Shown here: piece by piece, positions 24,788-34,683 of the stretch
Layout: each line of letters opens with the position of its first letter
How positions within the stretch are numbered: the stretch's first letter is position 1
Assembly (NCBI GenBank): GCA_965222525.1
Contig: OZ244955.1
Coordinates: forward strand, 1,116,001-1,180,000
Direction: 5' to 3'
DNA length: 64,000 nt
Source: CBDCUF01 sp965222525
GTDB taxonomy: Bacteria > Pseudomonadota > Alphaproteobacteria > Rickettsiales > UBA8987
Notes under the pieces: model-generated
Databases searched by the model: none
What the model saw: the letters and a program-made list of their open reading frames with translations, nothing else
What the model was told of the DNA's origin: nothing
Translations under genes and position numbers: made by a program

Positions 24788-26011
24788 ATGATTAGAAAAT
24801 ACATTTGGGTAATGGTGTTGTTCGCCATTATTCCGGTAGTAACACTGGCTGACAATCCGCAATATACCTGTCCGATGCATCCGCATTATATATCGGATGA
24901 AATGGGAACCTGCCCGATATGTGGTATGGACTTGGTACCTGTTAAGGGTGAATATAATACACCAACAGGCCATAATATGAGTCATGTTATGGAGCAGGAC
25001 GAACACACCCGTATGTCCGTTATTATTGCGCCGGAAACCATACAAAATATGGGAGTGCGCATCGAAAAAGCGCAGATTACGGAATTCGGCAAAAATATAA
25101 GGAGCTACGGGCTGGTTAGTGAGAATATCCGCTTGCAGCAGGATATATCAAGCAGAGTTGATGGATGGATAGAAGAGCTCGAGGCTACTGCCGAAGGTGA
25201 TGTGGTAAAAGAAGGCGATTTGCTGTTTACGCTTTACAGCCCTGAACTGGTATCCTCACAGCAGGATTACATATCGGCACTTGTATCTGGTAGTAAAGGA
25301 CGGATAGATTCCGCAAAGAAGCGCCTGAAATCGCTAGGTGTGCAGGAAAAGGTGCTGTCTGGTTTGAAGAAGAACCGCAAAAAGCTGGATAACATACCAT
25401 TTTATGCAACAGCCAACGGAGTTATTAGCAAGCTTAACATTAAAACCGGCAGCCATGTAAAATCCGGGATGCAGATTGCCGAGATACAGGATTATTCCAG
25501 CGTTTGGATAAATGTAAGTGTTGCGGAGAAGGATTTACGCTTTCTCAACAAGAGCAGCAGTGCAACAGTGTCCTTCCCGAACCTGGGAGGAAAGAAGCAT
25601 ATCGGGCAAATTGATTATATTTACCCGACTATTAATTCCACCAGCAGGACAGGACAGGTAAGACTGGTACTGGATAATCCGGAAGGAATATTAAGACCAG
25701 GAGCATATACTGATGTCGATTTTGAGACTGATATAGAGAAGCGTTTGTCTGTTCCAAGCGAAGCTGTTTTGAAAAGCTCGGAAGGTGATTTTGTAGTGGT
25801 TGCCGAAGGAGATGGCCGGTTTCAGCCTCGCAAGGTTGAAACTGGTATCCATAGTCTGGGACATACTGCAATACTCTCCGGAATAGCACAGGATGACGAT
25901 ATTGTAGTCAGCGGCCAGTTCTTGATTGATTCGGAAAGTTCGCTGCGGGAATCATTCCGCAAGATGCAGAAAGCCGGAGCTTCGGCAGGAGGCAGACATG
26001 AACACCACTAA
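24788..26011 (+). CDS. cusB: CusB-like RND efflux periplasmic adaptor
   Basis: 407 residues. A signal peptide (IWVMVLFAIIPVVTLA) is followed by a heavy-metal-binding domain (YTCPMHPHYISDEMGTCPIC, then GMDLVP), a barrel-sandwich hybrid, and a beta-barrel with WINVSVAEKDLRFL. A His-rich end (GGRHEHH) is another metal feature. It links the inner-membrane pump to an outer-membrane channel; no TolC-like gene (cusC) is in the window. Preceded by TAGGAG and overlapping the cusA start by 14 bases. Confidence 0.9.
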   Translation: MIRKYIWVMVLFAIIPVVTLADNPQYTCPMHPHYISDEMGTCPICGMDLVPVKGEYNTPTGHNMSHVMEQDEHTRMSVIIAPETIQNMGVRIEKAQITEFGKNIRSYGLVSENIRLQQDISSRVDGWIEELEATAEGDVVKEGDLLFTLYSPELVSSQQDYISALVSGSKGRIDSAKKRLKSLGVQEKVLSGLKKNRKKLDNIPFYATANGVISKLNIKTGSHVKSGMQIAEIQDYSSVWINVSVAEKDLRFLNKSSSATVSFPNLGGKKHIGQIDYIYPTINSTSRTGQVRLVLDNPEGILRPGAYTDVDFETDIEKRLSVPSEAVLKSSEGDFVVVAEGDGRFQPRKVETGIHSLGHTAILSGIAQDDDIVVSGQFLIDSESSLRESFRKMQKAGASAGGRHEHH

Positions 26012-29000
26012 GCACATTACCACCACCGGGCATGACCCTGCCAAGTCTTTTATAGCCAGGATTATTGAATGGTCGGTAAATAACCGCCTGCTGGTTGTTA
26101 TAGCAACGATAGCACTGCTTGTTGCCGGGCTGAATGCGGTGAGGAACACACCGCTGGATGCCATTCCGGATTTATCCGATACCCAGGTTATTATCCGTAC
26201 AGATTTTCCCGGACAATCCCCGCAAATTGTAGAGGATCTGGTAACTTACCCGCTTTCCACCACTATGCTTGGCTTGCCGAATACCAAGGATGTGCGTGGC
26301 TTTTCCATGTTCGGTACATCCTTTGTCTATATTATTTTCGAGGATGATGTTGATCAGTATTGGGCACGCAGCCGGGTAGTCGAGGCCTTGTCAAAAACGC
26401 AGGGAGATTTGCCGGATAATGCCGTACCGCAAATCGGGCCAGATGCTACCGGTGTTGGCTGGGTGTACCAGTATGCGCTACTGGATAAAACCGGCAAGTA
26501 TGATTTAGCCTATCTGCGCAGTCTGCAGGACTGGTTTTTAAAACTGGAGCTGGCCACGGTTGATGGTGTATCCGAGGTTGCCTCGGTTGGTGGTTTTATT
26601 AAGGAATACCAGGTACTGGTCGACCCTAACCGGTTGCGGGCCTATGATGTATCTCTGCACCGTATTGCTGATGCGGTCAGGGAAGCAAGTATGGAAGCGG
26701 GAGGCAGGGTTATCGAGCGTGGTGAGACCGAGTTTATGATACGCTCCAAAGGTTATATTACTAATATAGAAGAGCTTAAGAAAGTGGTGGTTTATGCCAA
26801 GAATGGTACTCCTGTTATACTCTCCGATGTCGCCCGTATTATTGAAGGACCGGAGTTACGTCGTGGCGTAGTGGAATTGAATGGTGGAGGTGAGGTCGTA
26901 GGCGGAATAGTGGTTATGCGCTCCGGGGAGAATGCACTTACTGTTATTGAAGCTGTAAAGAAAAAGCTGGAGGAATTAAGGCATGGTCTGCCGGAGGGGG
27001 TGGAAATTGCTACAGTATATGATCGGGCACCGCTGATTGAAGGTGCAGTGGAATATCTTTCCCACAAGCTGATAGAGGAAGGTATCGTAGTAGCAATTGT
27101 CTGCCTGATTTTCCTTTTGCATGTACGCTCTGCCTTTGTGGCTATAATCACCCTGCCGCTGGGTGTTATGGCCGCTTTTATTGTGATGTCGGCACAGGGT
27201 ATCACTGCCAATATTATGTCGCTGGGCGGGATAGCTATTGCTATCGGCGCTATGGTGGATGCTTCGGTGGTTATGGTGGAGAATGCACATCGCAAGCTGG
27301 CAGAGGCCGGAAATCAGAAACCAGAAATCAGAAACCAGAAGCCAGAAATCAGAAACCGGATTATAACGGAAGCGGCAAAGGAGGTTGGACCGGGGCTGTT
27401 TTTCTCCCTGCTGATAATTACCGTTTCATTCCTACCGGTATTTGCTCTTACCGGCCAGTCATTCAGGCTGTTTTCTCCGCTGGCCTTTACCAAAACCTAT
27501 GCCATGGCTTTTGCAGCCATATTATCGGTAACAATTGTGCCGGTGCTGATGCTATGGTTGATTCGGGGAAAAATCAGGAAGGAAGAAGATAATCCGGTTA
27601 ACCGCTGGTTTATCAGGATTTACACCCCGTTATTGAAAAAAGCACTGCAACATAGATGGCTGACTATAGCACTGGCCGGGATGTTAATGGTAAGCACGGC
27701 AATTCCATTATGGCGTACCGGCTCGGAATTTATGCCTGCCCTATATGAAGGTGAACTCCTCTATATGCCAACCACCCTGCCAGGTGTGTCAATTACCAGG
27801 GCAAAGGAGATTCTGTCGCAAACCAACCGGCTCATTAAGACCATCCCCGAGGTAGAGCATGTGTTCGGCAAGGCAGGACGTGCCGATACTGCTACCGATC
27901 CGGCTCCCATATCAATGATAGAAAGCTGGATAAAGCTCAAACCTCAGGATGAATGGCGCAGCGGGCTTGATGTCGCAAGTCTGATTAAGGAGCTGGACAG
28001 TCGTGTGAAACTACCGGGGCTGGTCAATAGCTGGGGCTACCCGATTAAAATACGTACGGATATGATTTCCACCGGTATCCGCACTCCGGTTGGTATTAAA
28101 ATATCCGGCTCCGATTTGAATGAAATCAACCGTATTGCGCTCGATGTTGAAGCAGCAGTCAAGGATGTGAAGGGCACACGCTCTGCTTTTGCTGACCGTG
28201 TTATGGGTGGTAAATATCTGGAAATTATACCGGACCGTGACAAGCTGGCACGACAGAATATTGATATGGCAATGTTCCAGCGGGTAATCCAGACTGCACT
28301 TGGTGGAATGAAGATTTCTGAATCAGTACAGGGACGTGAACGCTATAACATTATGCTGCGCTATGAGCGGCGTTTCCGTGAGCATCCACAGGATCTGACC
28401 GATATTCTGGTGCCGACTCCGCAAGGCCAGCATATACCGCTGGGAGAATTGGCAGATGTTGAATTTGTTGAGGGAGAGTCAATGATAAGGTCGGAGAATG
28501 CACGGCTAACTGGCTGGGTATTTGTCGATATTGCCGGGCGGGATATTGGCTCTTACGTGGAAGGGGCCCGTAAAACAATATCGGATAAGGTGAAGCTGCC
28601 AGCAGGCTATGCCATTGAATGGGCAGGCCAGTTTGAACAAATGCTGGAAGCAAAAGCAAGAATGCAGGTAGCCATACCCTCTGCCATTCTGATTATTTTC
28701 ACACTGCTTATGCTACATTTCGGCAGGCTGGACCGTACTTTGATGGTAATGCTTTCATTGCCGTTCGGGTTGATAGGCGGTGTATGGGCACTTTATCTGG
28801 CGGGATATAATTTTTCAGTAGCGGCAGGTGTCGGTTTTATTGCACTCGGCGGGATTGCTGCAGAAACAGCGGTGATAATGCTGCTCTATATAGACCAGCA
28901 GATACGCCATAACCCGCCATCCAGCCATCAGGAATTACTCACAGCAATCACGCATGGAGCGGTATTGCGTGTACGTCCCAAACTTATGACCGTGTCAGTT

Positions 29001-29186
29001 ATTATCGCTGGTCTAGCACCGATATTTATTACCGATGGCCTGGGCTCCGACGTAATGCGCCGCATAGCCCTGCCCATGCTCGGTGGTATGGTAACCACTA
29101 CAATCTTAACCCTAATCGTAATCCCGGTGGTTTACTATTTGTGGGAGAAGAACAAATCTCGACACAACCTAAGGGGTATGAAGTAA
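25998..29186 (+). CDS. cusA: CusA/CzcA heavy-metal RND efflux pump
   Basis: 1062 residues, proton-driven export of monovalent (Cu/Ag) or divalent cations. ATG 25998 follows AGGAGG. Typical features: IEWSVNNRLLVVIATIALLV, the DAIPDLSDTQVI motif, TM4 with GGIAIAIGAMVDASVVMVEN (the proton-relay Asp/Glu), and a C-terminal GGIAAETAVIMLLY. At residues about 438-455, a seven-base tandem repeat is inserted, encoding two copies of QKPEIRN in the cytoplasmic loop after MVENAHRKLAEA. The remainder of the protein is uninterrupted, so it is probably functional. Tail-to-tail overlap of 18 bases with rbfA. Confidence 0.94.
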   Translation: MNTTKHITTTGHDPAKSFIARIIEWSVNNRLLVVIATIALLVAGLNAVRNTPLDAIPDLSDTQVIIRTDFPGQSPQIVEDLVTYPLSTTMLGLPNTKDVRGFSMFGTSFVYIIFEDDVDQYWARSRVVEALSKTQGDLPDNAVPQIGPDATGVGWVYQYALLDKTGKYDLAYLRSLQDWFLKLELATVDGVSEVASVGGFIKEYQVLVDPNRLRAYDVSLHRIADAVREASMEAGGRVIERGETEFMIRSKGYITNIEELKKVVVYAKNGTPVILSDVARIIEGPELRRGVVELNGGGEVVGGIVVMRSGENALTVIEAVKKKLEELRHGLPEGVEIATVYDRAPLIEGAVEYLSHKLIEEGIVVAIVCLIFLLHVRSAFVAIITLPLGVMAAFIVMSAQGITANIMSLGGIAIAIGAMVDASVVMVENAHRKLAEAGNQKPEIRNQKPEIRNRIITEAAKEVGPGLFFSLLIITVSFLPVFALTGQSFRLFSPLAFTKTYAMAFAAILSVTIVPVLMLWLIRGKIRKEEDNPVNRWFIRIYTPLLKKALQHRWLTIALAGMLMVSTAIPLWRTGSEFMPALYEGELLYMPTTLPGVSITRAKEILSQTNRLIKTIPEVEHVFGKAGRADTATDPAPISMIESWIKLKPQDEWRSGLDVASLIKELDSRVKLPGLVNSWGYPIKIRTDMISTGIRTPVGIKISGSDLNEINRIALDVEAAVKDVKGTRSAFADRVMGGKYLEIIPDRDKLARQNIDMAMFQRVIQTALGGMKISESVQGRERYNIMLRYERRFREHPQDLTDILVPTPQGQHIPLGELADVEFVEGESMIRSENARLTGWVFVDIAGRDIGSYVEGARKTISDKVKLPAGYAIEWAGQFEQMLEAKARMQVAIPSAILIIFTLLMLHFGRLDRTLMVMLSLPFGLIGGVWALYLAGYNFSVAAGVGFIALGGIAAETAVIMLLYIDQQIRHNPPSSHQELLTAITHGAVLRVRPKLMTVSVIIAGLAPIFITDGLGSDVMRRIALPMLGGMVTTTILTLIVIPVVYYLWEKNKSRHNLRGMK
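27311..27359. repeat. In-frame heptamer tract inside cusA
   Basis: Seven units of seven bases: AAATCAG, AAACCAG, AAATCAG, AAACCAG, AAGCCAG, AAATCAG, AAACCGG. Because 7 and 3 have no common factor, the peptide repeats every 21 bases as QKPEIRN. Confidence 0.92.
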
Positions 29187-29537
29187 TGCATTAATCCTGT
29201 CGGCATTGTCAAGCGAGGTGTCGAGTTTGAAATGCAGGGTAGGGAAATTCCTTGTATGCAGCTTTTTATATAGCATATTGCGGATTTGCGGTGCCATATT
29301 CTGAAGGATTTTCAGGGTGGTTTCCGTATTGCCCTCCCTGTCACCGCCGAATGGCATTATGAATATGGTAGCATTGCGTAAATCGGGACTGACCCTGGCT
29401 TCCGATACAGTTACATTTATCGCGTTACCAGTGGCAGGGTCGTATATATCCCCGCGCATAAAAGTCTCCGAGAGCAAGTGACGCAACTCCTCCCCTACCT
29501 TTAACTGCCGCTGTGATGGTGTGCTATTTTTTGCCAT
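29169..29537 (-). CDS. rbfA: Ribosome-binding factor A
   Basis: 122 residues, KH-like fold, needed for 16S rRNA 5' end maturation and 30S assembly. Family features: RQLKVGEELRHLLSETFMRG, then VTVSEARVSPDLRNATIFIM and RNMLYKKLHTRNFPTLHF (R-P-L-F variant). Starts two bases after the fur stop with a GGAGGGAGAG Shine-Dalgarno inside fur. Unusual that nusA-infB-truB are not adjacent. Confidence 0.93.
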   Translation of the reverse strand: MAKNSTPSQRQLKVGEELRHLLSETFMRGDIYDPATGNAINVTVSEARVSPDLRNATIFIMPFGGDREGNTETTLKILQNMAPQIRNMLYKKLHTRNFPTLHFKLDTSLDNADRINALLHTP

Positions 29538-29539
29538 CC

Positions 29540-29953
29540 TTACTCTCCCTCCAGCGGAACTGCATATAATTCCAGGCGATGGTCGATAAGCTTATATCCC
29601 AACTCACGGGCAATCTTTTCCTGTAACTTCTCGATTTCCTCATTAACGAACTCGATTACCTTGCCTGATTTGACATCAATCAAATGGTCGTGATGCTCTT
29701 CGGTGGCCTCCTCATAGCGCGCGCGCCCGTCACCAAAATCATGCTTTTCAATAATATTACGCTCCTCAAACAGGCGTACAGTACGGTATACGGTGGCAAT
29801 GCTGATTTTCGGGTCTATAGCAAATGCACGGGCATAAACCTCCTCCACATCAGGATGGTCATCGGCCTCCGACAGAACCTCGGCGATAACCCGCCGCTGC
29901 TCGGTCATCTTCAGCCCCTCCTCCATACAACGCTTTTCAATAGTGGATGTCAT
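29540..29953 (-). CDS. fur: Ferric uptake regulator family protein
   Basis: 137 residues from ATG 29953 (the frame extends to 30001 but that part is heptamer-tract sequence). Winged helix with MTEQRRVIAEVLSEADDHPD, then DPKISIATVYRTVRLFEE, and the metal-sensing TEEHHDHLIDVKSGKVIEF. The C-terminal CxxC zinc site of some Fur proteins is missing, as in many alphaproteobacterial Fur/Mur/Irr relatives, so Fur versus Mur cannot be decided. Forms a two-gene operon with rbfA. Confidence 0.9.
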   Translation of the reverse strand: MTSTIEKRCMEEGLKMTEQRRVIAEVLSEADDHPDVEEVYARAFAIDPKISIATVYRTVRLFEERNIIEKHDFGDGRARYEEATEEHHDHLIDVKSGKVIEFVNEEIEKLQEKIARELGYKLIDHRLELYAVPLEGE

Positions 29954-29955
29954 TT

Positions 29956-29990
29956 CAGTGGCTAGTGGTTTGTGACTCGTGGCTAGTAAT
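29956..29990. repeat. Heptamer tract before fur
   Basis: CAGTGGC, TAGTGGT, TTGTGAC, TCGTGGC, TAGTAAT. The reverse complement uses the same GCCAC words as at 2664 and 3131. Confidence 0.85.
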
Positions 29991-30055
29991 AGTTGCTGCA
30001 ATTCGCATATCAGGGTAAAGCTAGCCTATCTTAATATATTCTGCAACAATTTGAT

Positions 30056-31258
30056 ATGAAGATACTTTTTGTCATAGCGACATATTACCCTGAAGGAGCT
30101 GGGTCAGGCCGGTCGGTACGTAACCTTGCAGAGGGTATGCAGGAAGCCGGCCATGAGGTTGTAGTAGTACGGCTTACCGATAAAAAACGGAAATATACCG
30201 AAATACTGAACGGGGTAAAAATATATTACCTGCCGATTCGCAATATTTACTTCTTCAGTAAAAACAAGCCGCATCCAACAAAGCGGATGTTATGGCATAT
30301 GCTGGATGTGTTTAACCCACTGGCCGCCTGGGACTTTCGTAAAATATTAAAACAGGAAAAACCGGATGTGGTTAATAGCAGTGTAATTGCCGGATTCTCC
30401 ACCAGTATTTTTTATATCACCAAGATGATGAAAATCAGGCTGGTACATACCATGCGCGATTACTACCTGATGTGCATACAGAACGGCATGTTCAGGGATT
30501 GCGGGAATTGCGGGAAGATATGTATGAAATGCAGGCCGTTCTTTATGTTCCGCAAACTTGCCGCACGTAATGTGGATTATTTCCTGGGCAATAGCGAATT
30601 TGTGGTGGAACGGCACAGGAAACATGGTTTTTTGCCACAAAACAAACCGTGCCATGTGCAGTGGAACATGAATGAGGATGATTATATTGCACAACCGAGG
30701 GCTTTTCCGGAGGAAAGGACGGTTAAGTTCGGTTTTATCGGGCGGATTACCCAACTGAAAGGAATTGAAATATTACTGGAAGCGACCACGAGACTCAATT
30801 TACCAAACTGGCAACTGGTTATAGCCGGAATGGGTAACAAGGATTACATAAATAATATCAAAAATAAATATTCCACTAAGAATATAAATTTTATCGGCTT
30901 TGCGAAACCGGATGATTTTTATCGTGAGATTGATATACTGGTTTGCCCGTCGCTTTATGAAGAGCCCCTGTCACGGGTAATTTTCGAGGCTTACCGTGAG
31001 GCCTTGCCGGTCATAGCCGCAGCGACAGGCGGTACGCCGGAAATTGTGGAACATGGTGAAAGCGGGTATTTATATGAAGCGGAAGATATGGAAAAACTAA
31101 AGGAATATATGGAAAAACTGGCTACAAAGAAAGAAATTTATGAAACAATGAGCCGAGAAGCAGCAGAAAAAGCCAACCCCTTCACCCGCTCTGAGGCTTT
31201 AAAATCTTTTGAGAGGCATTTGGGAAATCTAATAAAGTTATGCAAACAGAAAATGTAA
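30056..31258 (+). CDS. Glycosyltransferase family 4
   Basis: 400 residues, GT-B fold. The N-terminal donor-independent half begins ILFVIATYYPEGAGSGRSVR; the C-terminal GT1 domain has FGFIGRITQLKGIEILLEA and the E-x7-E element CPSLYEEPLSRVIFEAYREA. A cysteine cluster (DCGNCGKICMKCRP, about residue 148) is seen in a GT4 subset. Likely transfers a sugar during surface polysaccharide synthesis; it overlaps the next gene by 19 bases. Confidence 0.92.
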   Translation: MKILFVIATYYPEGAGSGRSVRNLAEGMQEAGHEVVVVRLTDKKRKYTEILNGVKIYYLPIRNIYFFSKNKPHPTKRMLWHMLDVFNPLAAWDFRKILKQEKPDVVNSSVIAGFSTSIFYITKMMKIRLVHTMRDYYLMCIQNGMFRDCGNCGKICMKCRPFFMFRKLAARNVDYFLGNSEFVVERHRKHGFLPQNKPCHVQWNMNEDDYIAQPRAFPEERTVKFGFIGRITQLKGIEILLEATTRLNLPNWQLVIAGMGNKDYINNIKNKYSTKNINFIGFAKPDDFYREIDILVCPSLYEEPLSRVIFEAYREALPVIAAATGGTPEIVEHGESGYLYEAEDMEKLKEYMEKLATKKEIYETMSREAAEKANPFTRSEALKSFERHLGNLIKLCKQKM

Positions 31259-32649
31259 ATCCGTCCAGCACAATATCCTTCGCGCTGTTTATAATAACTG
31301 TACCTATACTGGTTGCCATATTGATGGCGGCTTATATTACTAATACCAGTTTCCTGTCCTTTCTTGCGCTGATATATTTCGGTATCTTCTGTGTATTTAC
31401 CGCCAAATATGCACCTGCGCCCTTTATCCTTCTGCTGTGGTTTATATTTCTGCGGGCGACGACGATGGTTTCCGGCGTTGCGATTGAATATGGTGGCTAT
31501 ATGCCGGAAATGGTAGTTTCGGGTTATCCTACCGGTGCATTTATCAGGCTGGCGATTATCTATACTATCGGGATAATGGCCGGGATTTTTATCCTCAGGA
31601 AAACGTTGCAATATATGCCGGAAGCTGCCGAGACAGCCGACACACTGCAGCATTCCCCATCAATGCAACATATATGGGTATATGGGCTGTTCTGGATTAT
31701 ATTGTCCTTATGCTTTGGTGCTATTGTGATAGGACTGCAAAATGGTTTCCCATTTCTTATGGGAATGGATAGGATTTTATACTGGAAGACTGTCTCCAGT
31801 CGGTTTCTTTCCTTCTATCTCGGTAACCGGATGATGTTTGTCATATTGCTGGGAACGATTTTTGCCACCTGTAGCGATTTCCGGCGGAAGGGTGCGCTGT
31901 ACCTATTTATCCTGATAATGAGTATATCGATTTTATTTGCGGAAAAATTTACCTCGATATGCTATATGCTGATATATTTTTTCGTTCCGTTATTTTTGCT
32001 GCGACCACGGCTATTGGATAGTATCAACAAACGGATTATCCCGCTTGGGCTGATGATTTGCGCTATTACCATCCCTGCAATACTGTCTGCTTACGGTGTA
32101 GCGGAAAATCCCGATGAGGCTATCGACCGGATGAAAACCAGGATTACCTCACAGGCGGAATTATGGTTCATGGTTGATATGGAGGTGGAGGACTGGCTAC
32201 GGTTTGATGTGCCACGGGTTGAGCATAATATACGGGCGGTTGTGTCACCCGATCCGGAATCGGTGGCGCGGTCATACCCGTTTCTTGGAGTGCGGGATTT
32301 CATGGGGCAATATCTGCCGTCCGACCGCTATCATCATTATATTGAACGCGGGGTTACGCTTACCATGGCAACCGAGAGCTATCTGCTCAAGATGTTCGGC
32401 TGGGTGGGGATGGTGTTACCATATATTTTGCTGATAGGGATTTACTGCCTGTATCTCGCCTATTTCGCATATGGGGTCAGGAGCGGTAGTTTGATTAGGG
32501 TGCTGATTGCCGGAAAATTACTGGTATGGAGTAATTTTGGCCTGAACCAGGGGTTCTTCTGGTATGTAATCGGCCTGAAGCCCTTGGTGCTTATAGCGGT
32601 GATATTATTTTTTGAAATGATAGTCCGTGCAAGGGACGAAGGCTCATAA
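31240..32649 (+). CDS. O-antigen polymerase-like multi-span membrane protein
   Basis: 469 residues with about 11 hydrophobic segments and a large loop (residues about 290-370, with YLPSDRYHHYIERGVTLTM). Topology and position between glycosyltransferases fit a Wzy/oligosaccharide-repeat polymerase. No short motif proves this. Overlaps the GT4 gene, so co-translated. Confidence 0.7.
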   Translation: MQTENVNPSSTISFALFIITVPILVAILMAAYITNTSFLSFLALIYFGIFCVFTAKYAPAPFILLLWFIFLRATTMVSGVAIEYGGYMPEMVVSGYPTGAFIRLAIIYTIGIMAGIFILRKTLQYMPEAAETADTLQHSPSMQHIWVYGLFWIILSLCFGAIVIGLQNGFPFLMGMDRILYWKTVSSRFLSFYLGNRMMFVILLGTIFATCSDFRRKGALYLFILIMSISILFAEKFTSICYMLIYFFVPLFLLRPRLLDSINKRIIPLGLMICAITIPAILSAYGVAENPDEAIDRMKTRITSQAELWFMVDMEVEDWLRFDVPRVEHNIRAVVSPDPESVARSYPFLGVRDFMGQYLPSDRYHHYIERGVTLTMATESYLLKMFGWVGMVLPYILLIGIYCLYLAYFAYGVRSGSLIRVLIAGKLLVWSNFGLNQGFFWYVIGLKPLVLIAVILFFEMIVRARDEGS

Positions 32650-32691
32650 TACCCAAAAAAGTAAAGATTTTTTAAGAATCTTAAATAAATA

Positions 32692-33636
32692 TTAATTTTC
32701 TTCCTCGACCACGTATAATGGGCGGTGCTTGACTTCCCTGTAGACCCTGCCGATATATTCACCGATTATGCCGAGGCTTAGTAATTGTACTCCCCCCATA
32801 AATAACACGGCGGTCATGATGGACGCATAGCCAGGTACGTCAATCCCGAAAATTATCGTGCGTATTACCAGATACAACGCATATACAAGGGATATGGAGG
32901 AGATTATCATCCCGATATAAGCCCATATTCTGAGCGGTATGGTGGAAAAGGAAAATATCCCGTCAACCGCCAGACGGAAAAGCTTGAGATAACTTTGTTT
33001 GGCCTTGCCTTTGGCACGTGGCTGGCGTTCGTAAAATACCTGGCAGGTCCTGAACCCTACCCAGGCAAACAGCCCCTTCATAAAACGGGTGCGCTCCGGC
33101 AGACGCTTGATTACCTCCACAACCTGCCTGTCCATCAGTCGGAAATCGCCGGTATTTTCCGGAATATCAGTCCTGCTCATACGGATGATGGTTTTATAGA
33201 ACAACCATGCGGTGAAGCGCTTGAGTAGACTATCGGTGGTGCGCTTCTTGCGGGTGGCCAGAACTACCCTGAATCCCTCACGCCACTTCTCAACCAGTTG
33301 CAGTATAACCTCCGGCGGGTCCTGCATATCGGAATCTATCGGTATTACCGCATCACCATTTGCATGGTCAATCCCGGCGGAAAGTGCTGCCTCCTTGCCA
33401 AAATTACGGGAAAGCTTCAGTATTTTTATACGCTTGTCCTTTTTGCGATGCTCCTGCAATATTTCATAACTGCGGTCTTTACTACCGTCATCTACGCAGA
33501 TAATTTCCCAGTCTTCGGTGATTTCCTCCAGTATAGGAGTGACTTTCTCAAAAAACAGACCTAGTCCATCCGCTTCATTATATATAGGCGTTATAACAGA
33601 CAGTGTCGGTGTTTTTTTGGTAGTTTTCGTGGACAT
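32692..33636 (-). CDS. Glycosyltransferase family 2, GtrB/DPM1-like
   Basis: 314 residues. A GT-A domain (LSVITPIYNEADGLGLFFEK; IICVDDGSKDRSYEIL; the DxD-like PIDSDMQDPPE) is followed by two C-terminal membrane helices (IWAYIGMIISSISLVYALYL and a second about residue 270). This architecture is that of undecaprenyl-phosphate glycosyltransferases (GtrB, ArnC, YfdH). Convergent with the GT4-polymerase pair. Confidence 0.9.
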   Translation of the reverse strand: MSTKTTKKTPTLSVITPIYNEADGLGLFFEKVTPILEEITEDWEIICVDDGSKDRSYEILQEHRKKDKRIKILKLSRNFGKEAALSAGIDHANGDAVIPIDSDMQDPPEVILQLVEKWREGFRVVLATRKKRTTDSLLKRFTAWLFYKTIIRMSRTDIPENTGDFRLMDRQVVEVIKRLPERTRFMKGLFAWVGFRTCQVFYERQPRAKGKAKQSYLKLFRLAVDGIFSFSTIPLRIWAYIGMIISSISLVYALYLVIRTIIFGIDVPGYASIMTAVLFMGGVQLLSLGIIGEYIGRVYREVKHRPLYVVEEEN

Positions 33637-33638
33637 AC

Positions 33639-33928
33639 TATAGTGTTTTTACCTAAAGTGCCTGCTTTTTACCGCTCCCCCCTTGTGGGGGAGCAGATGA
33701 GACAAGGACTGTAAGCCCGCAGTCGAATCGTGGGGGGTGAAACGGTGTTCAGTGTTCTGTGTACGGTGTTCGGAGTTTCTTACTGTAATACAGTACACCG
33801 AACAGTGAACACCGGGCACTTTGCTACCCCCCCCACCAATCGCCTGCGTCCCTGTGGGACTTGGCTCTTGTACTCCCCCACAAGGGGGGAGTGGTGGTCA
33901 TGTAAATACTTCAGGCTAAAGCACTATA
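33639..33928. repeat. MITE-like element, long copy with nested palindromes
   Basis: Outer inverted repeat TATAGTGTTTTTACCTAAAG / GGCTAAAGCACTATA is shared with 22392-22494. A middle palindrome (about 33670-33895, TACCGCTCCCCC to GGGGGGAGTGGT) is shared with 62360-62580. The innermost hairpin (33743-33815) is made of CGGTGTT-type heptamers. Confidence 0.85.
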
Positions 33929-33939
33929 AACCGCTAAAA

Positions 33940-33967
33940 CCTGTAACCTAAAACCTGCAACCTGAAT
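33940..33967. repeat. Heptamer tract at the rph end
   Basis: CCTGTAA, CCTAAAA, CCTGCAA, CCTGAAT; it abuts the rph stop codon. Confidence 0.75.
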
Positions 33968-34683
33968 CACAACTCCATCAACTCCCGTTGCAGGGAAACT
34001 ATCTCCTGTGTACCCTTTTTCGCCAGTCTCATCAATTCAAAAAACTCCTCCTCGGAGAACGGGGAATCCTCGGCAGTTGCCTGAATCTCAACAATTTTCC
34101 CCGAGCCGGTCAGGACAAAATTGGCATCCGCCTCGGCCTTGCTATCCTCGCTATATTCCAGGTCAAGCACTGTTTCCCCCTTGCATATACCACAGGAAAC
34201 TGCCGCCAGTTCATCGGTCAGAGGAATATCATGCAGGATATGGCTGTCCACCAGACTCTTGAACGCAAAGTAAAGTGCCACATAACCGCCGGTTATTGCC
34301 GCTGTACGAGTACCGCCATCAGCATTGATAACATCGCAATCGACAATTATCTGCCGTTCTCCCATCCGCTTCAGATCAGTCACCGCTCGCAGGCTGCGCC
34401 CGATAAGCCGCTGTATTTCAACCGTACGCCCGCCCTGCTTGCCCTGTGCGGCCTCCCTGCGCATCCGGCTATGGGTGGAGCGGGGCAGCATACCATATTC
34501 CGCCGTGACCCAGCCGGTCCCCGTATTACGCAGGAAACGCGGGACATTATCATCAACACTTGCAGTACAAAGCAGGCGGGTGTTGCCGAAACTCACCATA
34601 CATGAACCTTCAGCATAATCACTTACGCCAACCTCCAGTGTAATTTTACGCAATTCGTCATTTTTTCTATTATTTGGTCTCAT
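33967..34683 (-). CDS. rph: Ribonuclease PH
   Basis: 238 residues, phosphorolytic 3'-5' trimming of tRNA precursors. Family features: MRPNNRKNDELRKITLE, TASVDDNVPRFLRNTGTGWV, then RRTVEI-like GGRTVEIQRLIGRSLR (phosphate-binding Arg) and DCDVINADGGTRTAAITG. Length is normal. Divergent from grpE, a common alphaproteobacterial neighbourhood although hrcA is not present. Confidence 0.97.
   Translation of the reverse strand: MRPNNRKNDELRKITLEVGVSDYAEGSCMVSFGNTRLLCTASVDDNVPRFLRNTGTGWVTAEYGMLPRSTHSRMRREAAQGKQGGRTVEIQRLIGRSLRAVTDLKRMGERQIIVDCDVINADGGTRTAAITGGYVALYFAFKSLVDSHILHDIPLTDELAAVSCGICKGETVLDLEYSEDSKAEADANFVLTGSGKIVEIQATAEDSPFSEEEFFELMRLAKKGTQEIVSLQRELMEL

Noticed and set aside
33730..33951. 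73-codon frame inside the palindromic element
   Set aside because: Same frame-like text occurs at 62507 as an extension of secG and derives from the repeat.
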